The translations under genes and the position numbers were made by a program. 58,198 bases of DNA from contig JAQXZA010000050.1 in assembly GCA_029226955.1 (NCBI GenBank), positions 1 through 58,198 of the forward strand, in the 5' to 3' direction. Under the pieces are notes generated by a model. The model had not been told where the DNA came from, did no database searches, and saw nothing but the letters and a program-made list of their open reading frames with translations. Of this stretch, positions 16,528-25,866 are shown in pieces; positions within the stretch are counted from its first letter, which is position 1, and each line of letters begins with the position of its first letter. This DNA is from Clostridia bacterium (lineage in GTDB: Bacteria > Bacillota > Clostridia > Oscillospirales > Acutalibacteraceae).

Positions 16528-17310
16528 TTACACACTTACACTATGACAAGCGTCAGCCATTGACTTTACATATTCACCGACAGGCTTAACGCTGTCTTTG
16601 CCGTATTTTGCGATAATTTTTACAATGGCACTTCCGACAATAGCACCGTCTGCATTACTGCACATTTTTTCCGCCTGTTCGGGTGTTGATATTCCAAAAC
16701 CTACCGCACACGGAATATCCGAAACAGATTTTGCAAGAGATACAATTTCGTTTATATCGGTTTTAATTTCCGAACGCACACCTGTAACTCCGAGAGATGA
16801 AACAACATACAAAAATCCCTCTGCATCTTTTGCGATTTTTGTTATGCGGTCGTGTGATGTCGGTGCAACAAGTGATACAAGTTCTATGCCGTATTTGTGA
16901 CAATAAGGCAAAAGTTCGTCTTTTTCTTCATACGGAACATCAGGAACAATAATTCCGTCAATTCCTATATCCTTACAGCGTGACATAAATTTATCAGTAC
17001 CGTAGCCGAAAAGCACATTCATATATGTCATAAAGACAAGCGGAATTTTTACATTCGGGCGGATTTTTTCAACCATATCAAAAATCTTTTCGGTTGTTGT
17101 GCCGTTTGCAAGAGAACGAATATCAGCCTCCTGAATTACAACTCCCTCTGCTATCGGGTCTGAAAACGGTATGCCGATTTCGATTAAGTCAACACCGTTT
17201 TTTACCATTTCATATATCAGCTTTTCGGTTGTTTCAAGGTCAGGGTCACCCGCCGTAAGAAATGCTATAAATGCCTTTTTATTTTCAAATGCTGTTCTTA
17301 GTTTAATCAT
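16528..17310 (-). CDS. trpA: Tryptophan synthase alpha subunit
   Basis: 260 residues. Cleaves indole-3-glycerol phosphate and passes indole to TrpB through the complex tunnel. The catalytic Glu lies in [12 protein letters not shown] and the catalytic Asp in [12 protein letters not shown]; the phosphate-binding GFGIS and VGSAIV loops are present. It is the last gene of trpEGDCFBA and overlaps the trpB stop by 8 bases, giving translational coupling. No terminator follows before the alaS promoter. Confidence 0.97.
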   Translation of the reverse strand: MIKLRTAFENKKAFIAFLTAGDPDLETTEKLIYEMVKNGVDLIEIGIPFSDPIAEGVVIQEADIRSLANGTTTEKIFDMVEKIRPNVKIPLVFMTYMNVLFGYGTDKFMSRCKDIGIDGIIVPDVPYEEKDELLPYCHKYGIELVSLVAPTSHDRITKIAKDAEGFLYVVSSLGVTGVRSEIKTDINEIVSLAKSVSDIPCAVGFGISTPEQAEKMCSNADGAIVGSAIVKIIAKYGKDSVKPVGEYVKSMADACHSVSV

Positions 17311-18496
17311 GAATATCTACCCCCCTGTATCTTGCAATAGCCGCAACGTCTTTATCTCCACGACCTGAAATATTTATCACAATAATTTTGTCTTTCGGCA
17401 TTGTCGGTGCAAGTTTAAGTGCATAAGCGACAGCGTGTGAACTTTCAATAGCCGGAATAATACCCTCAGTGCGTGAAAGATATTCAAACGCATTAACCGC
17501 CTCTTCATCTGTAATGGGAACATATTTCGCTCTGCCTGTGTCTTTGAGGTTTGCGTGTTCGGGGCCGATTCCGGGATAGTCAAGACCGGCTGAAATTGAA
17601 TAAACAGGTGCAATCTGTCCGAACTCGTCCTGACAGAAATATGACTTCATACCGTGGAAAATTCCAAGTCTGCCGTTTGCCATTGTTGCGGCATTTTTCG
17701 GATTGTCAACACCAAGACCGGCCGCCTCACAGCCGATAAGCTGAACGTCCTTGTCCTCAATAAAATTATAAAAAGCACCCATAGCATTACTGCCGCCACC
17801 GACACAGGCAATAACTGCGTCTGGAAGTCTGCCCTCTTTTTCGAGAATCTGTGACTTGATTTCCTTGCTTATAACGGACTGAAAATCACGGACTATTGTC
17901 GGGAAAGGGTGCGGCCCCATAACCGAACCGAGTACATAATGCGTATCATCAATTCTTGAAACCCACTCACGAAATGTTTCGTTTACTGCGTCTTTAAGCG
18001 TCATTGTGCCGCTTGTTACAGGGTGTACCTTTGCCCCTAAAAGCTCCATTCTGTAAACGTTGAGTGCCTGACGTTCAGTATCTACTTTACCCATAAAAAC
18101 TTCACATTCCATACCAAGCAAAGCCGCTACCGTTGCTGTTGCAACACCGTGCTGTCCCGCACCTGTTTCTGCAATAAGACGTGTCTTTCCCATTTTTTTT
18201 GCAAGAAGTGCCTGACCGAGTGCATTATTGATTTTGTGTGAACCTGTATGGTTCAAATCCTCACGTTTAAGATATATTTTTGCTCCGCCGAGGTCTTTTG
18301 TCATTTTTTCGGCATAGTACAAAAGCGACGGTCTGCCTGTATATTCCCTGAAAAGCTCGTCAAGCTCCTTGTTGAACTGTGGGTCATCTTTGTAAAAATT
18401 ATAGGCTTGTTCAAGCTCATTTACGGCATTCATAAGTGTTTCGGGAATATATTGTCCGCCGTGTATTCCAAATCTTCCTTTTGACATTTTATTCAC
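17303..18496 (-). CDS. trpB: Tryptophan synthase beta subunit
   Basis: 397 residues, TrpB1 type. Condenses indole and serine with PLP; the Schiff-base Lys is in [11 protein letters not shown] and the phosphate-binding loop is [10 protein letters not shown]. The [16 protein letters not shown] start is conserved. Coupled by 8-base overlaps to trpF upstream and trpA downstream. Confidence 0.98.
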   Translation of the reverse strand: MNKMSKGRFGIHGGQYIPETLMNAVNELEQAYNFYKDDPQFNKELDELFREYTGRPSLLYYAEKMTKDLGGAKIYLKREDLNHTGSHKINNALGQALLAKKMGKTRLIAETGAGQHGVATATVAALLGMECEVFMGKVDTERQALNVYRMELLGAKVHPVTSGTMTLKDAVNETFREWVSRIDDTHYVLGSVMGPHPFPTIVRDFQSVISKEIKSQILEKEGRLPDAVIACVGGGSNAMGAFYNFIEDKDVQLIGCEAAGLGVDNPKNAATMANGRLGIFHGMKSYFCQDEFGQIAPVYSISAGLDYPGIGPEHANLKDTGRAKYVPITDEEAVNAFEYLSRTEGIIPAIESSHAVAYALKLAPTMPKDKIIVINISGRGDKDVAAIARYRGVDIHD

Positions 18497-19100
18497 TCCT
18501 GACAGTATTTACGATTTTAATAATCTTGTCTTTATCTTTTTTCCCGTCTGTTTCAGCACCACTGCTGACATCAAGACAGTATGCACCGACTTTAAGTGCT
18601 TTTTTTATATTTTCGGCATTAAGCCCTCCCGCAAGAAAATATGGTTTTGATATTTCCGGAATCATATTCCAGTCAAATTTTTTTCCACTACCGCCGTATT
18701 CGCCCTTTGTGTAGGTATCCAAAAGAAGATAATCAACAGGCAGTTTGTCGGCTTTGATAATATCCTCAGTAGTTTTAACTCTCACCGCTCTTATGATTTT
18801 TGCTGATGTTTTTTCTTTAAGCGACAGAATGTAGTTTTCGTCCTCATCACCGTGTAACTGAATTAAATCAATAATGCCGTTGTTCACAAGCGACAGAATA
18901 AAATCCATATCGTTATTCACAAAAACTCCGACAGATTTTATGTTTTTATCAAGCTGATTTTTAAGTTTAAGTGCTGTGTCAAAATCAACTTTGCGTTTGC
19001 TTTTTTCCGCAAAAACAAAACCGATAAAATCAGGCTTTGCGATATTTACAAAATCAATATCATATTCACGTGAAAGACCGCATATTTTTATCTTAGTCAT
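18489..19100 (-). CDS. trpF: Phosphoribosylanthranilate isomerase
   Basis: 203 residues from ATG 19100 (AAAGGAAA upstream), which gives the conserved start [12 protein letters not shown] with the catalytic Cys; an in-frame ATG further up lies inside trpC. General acid Asp is in [20 protein letters not shown], the phosphate loop in [10 protein letters not shown] and VDVSSGAE-like LDVSSGAET. It follows the trpC stop by one base. Length normal. Confidence 0.95.
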   Translation of the reverse strand: MTKIKICGLSREYDIDFVNIAKPDFIGFVFAEKSKRKVDFDTALKLKNQLDKNIKSVGVFVNNDMDFILSLVNNGIIDLIQLHGDEDENYILSLKEKTSAKIIRAVRVKTTEDIIKADKLPVDYLLLDTYTKGEYGGSGKKFDWNMIPEISKPYFLAGGLNAENIKKALKVGAYCLDVSSGAETDGKKDKDKIIKIVNTVRSE

Positions 19101-19101
19101 A

Positions 19102-19881
19102 TTACTTTTTTCCTTTAAGCCGTGCAAGCATTTCTGTTTTGTTTTCGGCTCTCATAAGCGTTTCGCCGATAAGAACGGCATTGACATTCGCCTTTCTTAA
19201 AACATCAATATCTTTTGCGGTTTTAATGCCGCTTTCCGCTACAAATGTTATATCCGACGGAACAAGTTTTCTTAGGTTTACACAATTATTGATGTCAACA
19301 GTAAAATCTTTGAGATTGCGGTTGTTTACACCTATAAGTCTTGCACCGGCTTTTAGTGCCGAGTGAATTTCATCTTCATCGTGTGCCTCAACAAGTGCTG
19401 AAAGTCCGAGAGTATCGCATCTACTTATATATTTTTTGATTGTTTCCGTGTCGAGTATCGCACAGATAAGCAATACGGCTGACGCACCAATCATACGAGC
19501 CTGATATATCATATATTCATCAACGGTAAAATCTTTTCTTATTATCGGGATATTTATGTTTTTGCTTATTTCGCTTAAATATTCCGTACTGCCTTTGAAA
19601 TATTCGGGTTCTGTCAGCACTGAAACGGCTGACGCTCCGGCTGTTTCATAGTCCTTTGCAATCTGAACATACGGAAAATCCTCTGCAATAATGCCTTTTG
19701 ATGGCGACGCTTTTTTGACTTCACAGATAAAGGCAATATCATCTTTTCGCAATGCTTTTTCAAACTCAAAATTCATTTTCGGCATACTGAGAGCATAAGT
19801 TTTCATCTGTTCGGGGGAAATTGTTTTCTTTTCATTTTCCACACGATTTCTTGTTGATTGTGCAAGTGTATCAAGAATCAT
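19102..19881 (-). CDS. trpC: Indole-3-glycerol-phosphate synthase
   Basis: 259 residues. Catalytic Lys in ICEVKKASPSKG and in PIIRKDFTVDEYMI; ligand loops LIGVNNRNLKDF and FVAESGIKT are conserved. It closes the indole ring from CdRP. It is monofunctional, since trpF is a separate following gene. It lies 12 bases after trpD. Confidence 0.97.
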   Translation of the reverse strand: MILDTLAQSTRNRVENEKKTISPEQMKTYALSMPKMNFEFEKALRKDDIAFICEVKKASPSKGIIAEDFPYVQIAKDYETAGASAVSVLTEPEYFKGSTEYLSEISKNINIPIIRKDFTVDEYMIYQARMIGASAVLLICAILDTETIKKYISRCDTLGLSALVEAHDEDEIHSALKAGARLIGVNNRNLKDFTVDINNCVNLRKLVPSDITFVAESGIKTAKDIDVLRKANVNAVLIGETLMRAENKTEMLARLKGKK

Positions 19882-19893
19882 TTTATCATTCCT

Positions 19894-20916
19894 TTATGCT
19901 TTTGCAAATTCGTTTGTTGCCTTTATAAATTCATCAAGCTTTGCTTTTGCTTTTCCGCTGTCGATAGTTTCCTGTGCAAGTTTTACGCCGTCGGCTATTG
20001 TGTCAGCCTTGCCGGCAAGATAAAGACTCATTCCGGCATTGAGAACAACTATATCACGCTTTGAATCTTTAACACCGTTGAGAACGTCGTGAGTAATCTG
20101 TGCATTATCCTCAGGTGAACCGCCGAGAATTTCTTCAAGCGGTACTGTTTTCATACCAAAATCCTCTGCATTTACGGTATATGTCGAGAGTTTGCCACCC
20201 TTAATTTCGCATACAAGGTTAGAACCTGTTACAGTCATTTCGTCAAGACGTGACGCACCGCATACAACCGCACCTCTTTTAACTCCGAGATTTTTAAGAA
20301 CCTGTGCAAGCGGTTCAACAAGTTTATCACTGTAAACACCCATAAGCTGATATTCAGCCGCCGCCGGATTGGTAAGTGGTCCAAGAATGTTGAATACTGA
20401 GCGTATTCCTGTTTCACGTCTTGCCGGTGCGGCATATCTCATTGATGAATGATATGTTGGTGCAAACATAAAACAAATATGGCATTTTTCGAGGACTTTT
20501 TCGTTCTGTTCGGGAGTAAGTGTAAGATTTGCACCAAGATTTTCGAGAACATCAGCAGCACCGCTTTTACTTGATACACTTCTGTTGCCGTGTTTTGCAA
20601 CAGGCACACCGGCACTGGCTATTACAAAAGCCGCTGTTGTTGAAATATTGAATGTTCCTACCTGGTCGCCGCCTGTTCCGACAATTTCAAAAACTTCAAG
20701 ACCTTTTTTATCGAGTTTAACACCCTTTGCACGCATAACCTCTGCACAGGCTGTAATTTCTTCTATTGTTTCGCCCTTAATGCTGAGTGCGGTTATAAAT
20801 GACGCTATCTGAGCGTCTGTTGCCTTGCCGCTCATAATTTCGTCCATTACTTCTTTTGTTTTTTCATAGGCAAGGTCTTTGCCCTCTACCAGTTCGTGAA
20901 TTGCCTCTTTAATCAT
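19894..20916 (-). CDS. trpD: Anthranilate phosphoribosyltransferase
   Basis: 340 residues. PRPP-binding EIVGTGGDQVGTFNIST and KHGNRSVSSKSGAADVLE loops and the second anthranilate site TYHSSMRYAAPARRE with RSVFNILGPLTNPA are present. It acts on anthranilate delivered by TrpE/TrpG. Not fused to trpG. Confidence 0.97.
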   Translation of the reverse strand: MIKEAIHELVEGKDLAYEKTKEVMDEIMSGKATDAQIASFITALSIKGETIEEITACAEVMRAKGVKLDKKGLEVFEIVGTGGDQVGTFNISTTAAFVIASAGVPVAKHGNRSVSSKSGAADVLENLGANLTLTPEQNEKVLEKCHICFMFAPTYHSSMRYAAPARRETGIRSVFNILGPLTNPAAAEYQLMGVYSDKLVEPLAQVLKNLGVKRGAVVCGASRLDEMTVTGSNLVCEIKGGKLSTYTVNAEDFGMKTVPLEEILGGSPEDNAQITHDVLNGVKDSKRDIVVLNAGMSLYLAGKADTIADGVKLAQETIDSGKAKAKLDEFIKATNEFAKA

Positions 20917-20942
20917 TTATAAGACTTCCTTTCAAATTTATA

Positions 20943-21509
20943 TTACATATTCAAAAAGTTTTCCATTATAATTCGTCCCTGTGGAGTGAGTATTGATTCG
21001 GGGTGAAACTGCAAACCATAAAGGTCGCTTTCCTTATGCTTGACTGCCATTACCTCGCCGATATTGTCAACAGCAAGAACATCAAAACAATCAGGGAGAT
21101 TTTCGGCTTTTGCGATAAGTGAATGGTATCTTGCGGCGTCCATTTCGCTGTCAAGTCCTTTGAAAATTGGAGATGTGTTGTCAATTTTTATGCGGCTCAT
21201 TTTGCCGTGCATAAGTTCTTTTGCGTGAACGATTTCACCGCCGTAAGCCTCACATATTGCCTGATGTCCAAGGCATACTCCTAGAATAGACACTTCTCCA
21301 CGCATTTTAAGTGCTACTTCTTCGCAAACTCCCGCATCTTTCGGATAACACGGCCCGGGAGATAGAATTATATGCGACGGTTTAAGACTTCTTATTTCAT
21401 CAAGTGTCATTTCGTCATTTCGGATAACCTTAATGTCGGGATTTATTGAACCGGCAAGCTGTACGAGATTATATGAAAAACTGTCATAGTTATCAATAAG
21501 CAAAATCAT
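20943..21509 (-). CDS. trpG: Anthranilate synthase glutamine amidotransferase (TrpG/PabA)
   Basis: 188 residues. Class I amidotransferase triad: Cys79 in GVCLGHQA, His169 and Glu171 in LQFHPESI; oxyanion loop SPGPCYPKDAG. Supplies ammonia to TrpE. In many Firmicutes one such subunit serves both anthranilate and aminodeoxychorismate synthases; I see no separate pabA in the window. It lies 14 bases after trpE. Confidence 0.95.
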   Translation of the reverse strand: MILLIDNYDSFSYNLVQLAGSINPDIKVIRNDEMTLDEIRSLKPSHIILSPGPCYPKDAGVCEEVALKMRGEVSILGVCLGHQAICEAYGGEIVHAKELMHGKMSRIKIDNTSPIFKGLDSEMDAARYHSLIAKAENLPDCFDVLAVDNIGEVMAVKHKESDLYGLQFHPESILTPQGRIIMENFLNM

Positions 21510-21523
21510 TTCGGTTTACCTCC

Positions 21524-22981
21524 TCATTCAATTTCCGAACACATTTTTATTGCGTTTATTGCGGCAAGGGCTTTATTTTTGGATTCAAGGTATTCGTTTT
21601 CGGGAACACTGTCGGCAACTATTCCGCCGCCAGCCTGTACATAAACTTTTCCGTCTTTCTTTACCGCCATACGTATTGCAATACAGGTGTCAAGATTTCC
21701 CGAAAAGTCCATATATCCCAATGCACCGCCATAAATTCCTCTTGAACCCTTTTCGAGTTCTTCTATTATTTCACAAGCTCTGATTTTCGGTGCACCCGAA
21801 AGTGTTCCAGCCGGAAGTACGGATTCTATTGCGTCAAATGCGTCACAATCAGGTCTTATATTGCCCTCAACCTGTGAACAGATGTGCATTATTTTTGAAT
21901 AACGGTGTATCATCTTGTATTTTGTAACTTCAACAGAACCAAATTCCGATATTCTGCCAAGGTCGTTTCGTCCGAGGTCAACAAGCATATTGTGTTCGGA
22001 AAGTTCCTTTTCGTCGGCAAGAAGTCCTCTTTCAAGTTCAAGGTCTTCTTCGTCTGTTTTTCCTCTCGGTCTTGAACCGGCAACCGGGAATGTATAAAGT
22101 CTGCCGTTTTGCAGTCTTACAAGAGTTTCGGGAGATGTACTCATTATTTCCTCGCCGTCAATGCTCATAAACACCATATAAGGCGACGGATTTGTTGTTC
22201 TGAGAACCCTGTACGCATTGATAAGACTGCCGTCAAAATCCGCCTCAAAACGTCTTGAAATAACCGCCTGAAAAATATCGCCGTCACGGATATATTCCTT
22301 TGTTTTTTCAACGACATCACAATAATCTTCTTTTGAGAAATTACAGGTAAATTCCGTATTCTTTGGTGTTTTAAGTTTTGGAAGCGGTTCTTCTGAATTT
22401 ATAAGTCTTGCCGTTTCATTTATTATAGTTTCTGCTTTTGAATAATTTTCTTCAAGATTATCTGTGTTGATATTTACCGAAATGCTTATTTTTTGTTTAA
22501 GGTGGTCATAAGCAATTATCTTTTCAAACAACATCATATCAAAATCGTTAAAATCACCACTGCTGATTTTCAGCTTAGGTTCTGCATAGCCTATCATTGA
22601 ATATGCAAAATATCCGACAAATCCACCAGTAAACGGTGCAAACTCCGAAACAGACGGTGCTTTGTATTTTGCAAGAATTTCACGCAAAACATTAAGCGGC
22701 TTTTCTGTATTTATGGTTTCGGTTTTTCCGTCCTTTTGGATTGTTACGACTTTGTTTTTACAGGTGACACGCATTATCGGGTCATAACCGAGGAATGAAT
22801 ATCGTCCCCATTTTTCCCCTCCCTCGACACTTTCAAGAAGAAAAAATCTTTTGCTTATTCCGGCAATTCTTCTCAAAAGCGTTATCGGGGTTACAACATC
22901 AGCATAAAATTCCTTTGATACAGGTATTGTGTTGTAACTTTGCGACATAGTTTTTACGGTTTCAAAATCAGGTTTTAACAT
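21524..22981 (-). CDS. trpE: Anthranilate synthase component I
   Basis: 485 residues. Chorismate-binding domain motifs: FVGYFAYSMIGY, PEETLVRL-like SPETLVRL, VAGSRPRGKTDEED, DLGRNDLGRISEFGSV and LPAGTLSGAPKIRACEII. The LLES element (FFLLESVEGGEKWGRYSF), which binds tryptophan for feedback inhibition, is intact. First gene of the operon, behind the Trp T-box, so both enzyme and transcription respond to tryptophan status. Confidence 0.97.
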   Translation of the reverse strand: MLKPDFETVKTMSQSYNTIPVSKEFYADVVTPITLLRRIAGISKRFFLLESVEGGEKWGRYSFLGYDPIMRVTCKNKVVTIQKDGKTETINTEKPLNVLREILAKYKAPSVSEFAPFTGGFVGYFAYSMIGYAEPKLKISSGDFNDFDMMLFEKIIAYDHLKQKISISVNINTDNLEENYSKAETIINETARLINSEEPLPKLKTPKNTEFTCNFSKEDYCDVVEKTKEYIRDGDIFQAVISRRFEADFDGSLINAYRVLRTTNPSPYMVFMSIDGEEIMSTSPETLVRLQNGRLYTFPVAGSRPRGKTDEEDLELERGLLADEKELSEHNMLVDLGRNDLGRISEFGSVEVTKYKMIHRYSKIMHICSQVEGNIRPDCDAFDAIESVLPAGTLSGAPKIRACEIIEELEKGSRGIYGGALGYMDFSGNLDTCIAIRMAVKKDGKVYVQAGGGIVADSVPENEYLESKNKALAAINAIKMCSEIE

Positions 22982-23004
22982 TTTTATTACCTCCGTTATG
23001 TTTT

Positions 23005-23290
23005 ACAAACAATAAAAAAGACTTTTGCCCCACAATACAGGGACAAAAGTCTGAAAACTTCTGCGGTACCACCCAGATTGACGATTTAACGCCCACTCAT
23101 TTTATGTACATAAATATACACACTCTGCTGATAACGGTCAGAGTTCCGTCGGTCATTACTCCCATATAATATGGTTTCCTACCGCCCTTACAGACCCATT
23201 CAAAAAAAGCTGAGTTACCGTCATTCCACCAACCGACAGCTCTCTGAAACGCTCACTTTAATCTACTACTTCTGTTCATCGGTTTAATTT
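23005..23290 (-). ncRNA. Tryptophan T-box riboswitch leader of the trp operon
   Basis: The T-box core GGGTGGTACCGC lies at 23063-23074 (minus strand) with the consensus bases. The specifier is TGG (Trp, 23196-23198) in the context GAATGGGTCTG. The terminator GACTTTTGTCCC ... GGGGCAAAAGTC with TTTTTT lies at about 23010-23053. Stem I starts with AGTAGATTAAAG. Uncharged tRNA-Trp would stabilise the antiterminator and turn on all seven trp genes. This replaces TRAP-type control used in Bacillus. Confidence 0.95.
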
Positions 23291-23300
23291 TATTGACACT

Positions 23301-23329
23301 ATTATAAAACCTGATTTTATATTTGTCAA
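23301..23329 (-). promoter_or_regulatory. trp operon promoter
   Basis: TTGACA (23324-23329), 17-base spacer, TATAAT (23301-23306), immediately upstream of the T-box stem I. Confidence 0.88.
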
Positions 23330-23376
23330 CAGTTAATTTCAAGTATTTTCTATAATTTTACAAAAAACACAAAAAT

Positions 23377-24210
23377 TCAGTCACAATATTCAGTCTTATT
23401 TTGTGCAACATCTTTTATGACGGCATTTTCCGAACAGACCTTGCAGTCGGGTGATTTATGCTTAAATTCAACAGTACGGAATTTCATTGTAAGACCGTCA
23501 AAGGTCAGCATTTTTCCTGTCATAAGTTCGCCTGTGCCGATAATATATTTAATCACTTCAAATGCCTGTAACGAGCCTATAACTCCGGCATTTGCACCGA
23601 GTATTCCGACCTGTGAACTGTGCGGAACGCTGTCCTTTTTCGGAACGTTTTCAAAAATACAGCGGTAACAGGGGCAATCTGTGTTCGGAATATATGTCAT
23701 AAGCTGTCCGTTATAACCAACAACACCGCCGTGAACAAACGGTTTTTTTGCGATAACGCAAGCGTCATTTATCAGGAATTTTGTCGGGAAATTATCACAC
23801 GCATCAACAATAAAATCATAATCCCTGATTATTTCATTTATGTTGTCGGCATTTATCATAGTTTTGTATGTTATGATGTTTACATCGGGGTTCATATCGG
23901 CAAGAGTTTTTTGTGCTGAAACGACCTTGCTCACACCAAGTTTTGATGTGCTGTGCATAATCTGCCGCTGTAAATTCGACAAATCCACTTCATCATTATC
24001 CGCAATTCCGATTGTGCCGACACCAGCCGCTGCAAGATACATACAAACAGGTGAACCAAGTCCCCCAGCACCTATGACAAGAACCTTCGCATTTAAAAGT
24101 TTTTCCTGTCCCTCTTTGCCCATACCGTCAAGCAAAATATTCCGTGAATAACGTGACAACTGTTCATCAGTAAAATTCAAGTCCCGAACCCCCTGTTTTA
24201 CCGTACTCAC
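23377..24210 (-). CDS. MoeB/ThiF/HesA-family adenylyltransferase
   Basis: 277 residues. E1-like nucleotide-binding GAGGLGSPVCMYLAAAGVG, then DNDEVDLSNLQRQIMH with the catalytic Arg/Asp set and DACDNFPTKF. Two zinc-binding pairs are present: CYRC (mid-protein) and CKVC near the C-terminus. These enzymes adenylate the C-terminal Gly-Gly of a ubiquitin-like sulfur carrier (ThiS or MoaD) for thiamine, molybdopterin or other thio-products. No carrier gene lies next to it, so which pathway it serves cannot be decided. It begins 9 bases after rpiB ends, with a weak ribosome site, and may be translationally coupled. Confidence 0.85.
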   Translation of the reverse strand: MSTVKQGVRDLNFTDEQLSRYSRNILLDGMGKEGQEKLLNAKVLVIGAGGLGSPVCMYLAAAGVGTIGIADNDEVDLSNLQRQIMHSTSKLGVSKVVSAQKTLADMNPDVNIITYKTMINADNINEIIRDYDFIVDACDNFPTKFLINDACVIAKKPFVHGGVVGYNGQLMTYIPNTDCPCYRCIFENVPKKDSVPHSSQVGILGANAGVIGSLQAFEVIKYIIGTGELMTGKMLTFDGLTMKFRTVEFKHKSPDCKVCSENAVIKDVAQNKTEYCD

Positions 24211-24219
24211 ATTGAATTT

Positions 24220-24672
24220 TTATTTGAGTTCCTTGCCGTTTTCAATATCGGTAATGAGGTCTATTCTGCGTTGATGTCTGCCGCCCTCAAACTCGGTTGA
24301 GAGGAAAATATCAACCATTTTGTTTGCAAGTTCAGGTGTGACAACGTTCTGTCCCATACAAATTACATTTGCGTTGTTGTGACGACGTGTCATTTCGGCA
24401 AGCATTTCATTTGTGCATACTGCCGCACGAATACCTTTAACTTTGTTTGCCGCCATTGATACTCCAAGACCTGTTGTACAACAGATTATACCAAAGTCAC
24501 ATTCGTTTTTTGCTACTGCTGATGCGGCAAGATACGCAAATTTCGGATAATCTACTGATTCCTTTGAAAAACAGCCGTAGTCAACATATTCAATATTTTT
24601 TTCGTCAAGATGCTTTTTGATTGAATCTTTCAGTTCAAAAGCTCCGTGGTCTGCTCCAAGTGCAATTTTCAT
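24220..24672 (-). CDS. rpiB: Ribose-5-phosphate isomerase B
   Basis: 150 residues. LacA/RpiB fold: GADHGAFELKDSIKKHL, active-site Cys in IICCTTGLGVSMAANK, RAAVCTNEMLAEMTRRHNNANV, and the phosphate-binding C-terminal GGRHQRRID. Interconverts ribose-5-P and ribulose-5-P in the pentose phosphate pathway. Strong RBS AAAGGGAG. An A-type heptamer repeat separates it from tsaB upstream. Confidence 0.93.
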   Translation of the reverse strand: MKIALGADHGAFELKDSIKKHLDEKNIEYVDYGCFSKESVDYPKFAYLAASAVAKNECDFGIICCTTGLGVSMAANKVKGIRAAVCTNEMLAEMTRRHNNANVICMGQNVVTPELANKMVDIFLSTEFEGGRHQRRIDLITDIENGKELK

Positions 24673-24710
24673 TTATTATCTCCCTTTCTAACAGCAAACT
24701 GCCGCTAACA

Positions 24711-24744
24711 AATAATTACGAATTACGCATTACGAATTACGCAT
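24711..24744 (-). repeat. TAATGCG-type heptamer repeat, copy A1
   Basis: On the minus strand: AATGCG, TAATTCG, TAATGCG, TAATTCG, ending TAATTATT. It overlaps the tsaB 3' end and supplies its last residues MRNS and the TAA stop. Confidence 0.9.
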
Positions 24745-25428
24745 TTTTCTCTCACGCTCTGCCTGTGGAAGTCTTAAATAGGTCGGCATAAGCTGTGCGG
24801 AAGTACAAAGTTTTCCCTCCTGTGCAAGCTTTTCAGCGACTTTTGCTGTTCCGTAGGCGTGTTGATAGCGTATGTTCATAGGTGTAAGAACAATGTTTTT
24901 TATGTTTTCATTGTATGCTTTATAGCAAAGTTCTGCACCGTCACCGACAAGGTATATTGTGTCTTTGTATTCTGTGAGTTCTTTTTCAAGTTCGTCAAGC
25001 GACAATGCCCTGTCCTCAGTCAGACGAATTACCTGTCCGTCAGATAGTCTGAAAAGTGCATTATATACCTGACTGCACCTTGCGTCCATTACTGCACATA
25101 CAATTCCATCAGCATAAGGCATACAATAAGCCATTGATTCAAGCGTTGAAACTGACGCACATTTTGTATCAGACGGCATTGACATTCCTTTGACTGACGA
25201 AACTCCTATGCGTACTCCCGTAAACGAACCCGGCCCCGAATTAACCGCAAAAACATCAATATCTTTAATGTCCGTTCCTGTGGTTTTGAGTATTGTATCG
25301 ACAAGCGGCATAAGCGTCTGGCTGTGAGTGGTTTTTGTATTCAGAAAAAACTCTCCCAATAAAAAGCCGTCATTAAGTATTGCCACTGAAACAGGGGACG
25401 CTGTTGTATCTACTGCAAGAATTTTCAT
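24730..25428 (-). CDS. tsaB: tRNA threonylcarbamoyladenosine biosynthesis protein TsaB
   Basis: 232 residues. ASKHA-fold protein: MKILAVDTTASPVSVAIL, HSQTLMPLVDTIL, FAVNSGPGSFTGVRIG, AVMDARCSQVYNALF. TsaB scaffolds TsaD and TsaE in making t6A37 on ANN-decoding tRNAs. Its ATG overlaps the tsaE stop (ATGA). The C-terminal MRNS and stop codon come from the A1 heptamer repeat, so the native tail has been replaced; this should not affect the fold. tsaD is not in the window. Confidence 0.93.
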   Translation of the reverse strand: MKILAVDTTASPVSVAILNDGFLLGEFFLNTKTTHSQTLMPLVDTILKTTGTDIKDIDVFAVNSGPGSFTGVRIGVSSVKGMSMPSDTKCASVSTLESMAYCMPYADGIVCAVMDARCSQVYNALFRLSDGQVIRLTEDRALSLDELEKELTEYKDTIYLVGDGAELCYKAYNENIKNIVLTPMNIRYQHAYGTAKVAEKLAQEGKLCTSAQLMPTYLRLPQAERERKMRNS

Positions 25429-25847
25429 ATTGTTTTCGCCCCCTCGATTATTATTTCACGCTCGTTTTCGGATATGTGATTTATTGTTATTGTGATATGA
25501 TTTTCGGGGAGAAACTCTACGATATTTTCACTCCACTCGATTATCATTACACCGTTGTCGATATAGTCAAAAAAGCCTGTGGAATAAAGGTCGTCCCAAC
25601 TTGAAACACGGTACATATCAAAATGATATACGGTAAATTTTCCCTCATACTCGTTTACAAGTGCAAATGTCGGGCTTGAAACACCGTCCTCTATTCCCAG
25701 TCCACGTGCAAGTCCCCGTGTAAATGCCGTTTTACCTGCACCGAGTCCACCGAACATTGCGATAACCTCTGTGCCGCTGAGAGTCTGTGCAAGTTTTTCG
25801 GCTATCTGTTCGGTTTCCTGTGGCGATTTGCTCAAAAATTTCTGCAA
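25425..25847 (-). CDS. tsaE: tRNA threonylcarbamoyladenosine biosynthesis ATPase TsaE
   Basis: 140 residues if started at TTG 25847, which has AAAGGG eight bases upstream and gives the family start LQKFLSKSPQETEQIAEKLAQTL. The next upstream ATG (25907) lies inside fhs and has no ribosome site. Walker A GGLGAGKTAFTRGLARGLG, VSSPTFALVNEYEG, HFDMYRV and the C-terminal IEWSENI are diagnostic. Partner of TsaB, to which it is coupled by a 4-base overlap. Confidence 0.93.
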   Translation of the reverse strand: MQKFLSKSPQETEQIAEKLAQTLSGTEVIAMFGGLGAGKTAFTRGLARGLGIEDGVSSPTFALVNEYEGKFTVYHFDMYRVSSWDDLYSTGFFDYIDNGVMIIEWSENIVEFLPENHITITINHISENEREIIIEGAKTI

Positions 25848-25866
25848 TATAAAAACCCTTTCAATC

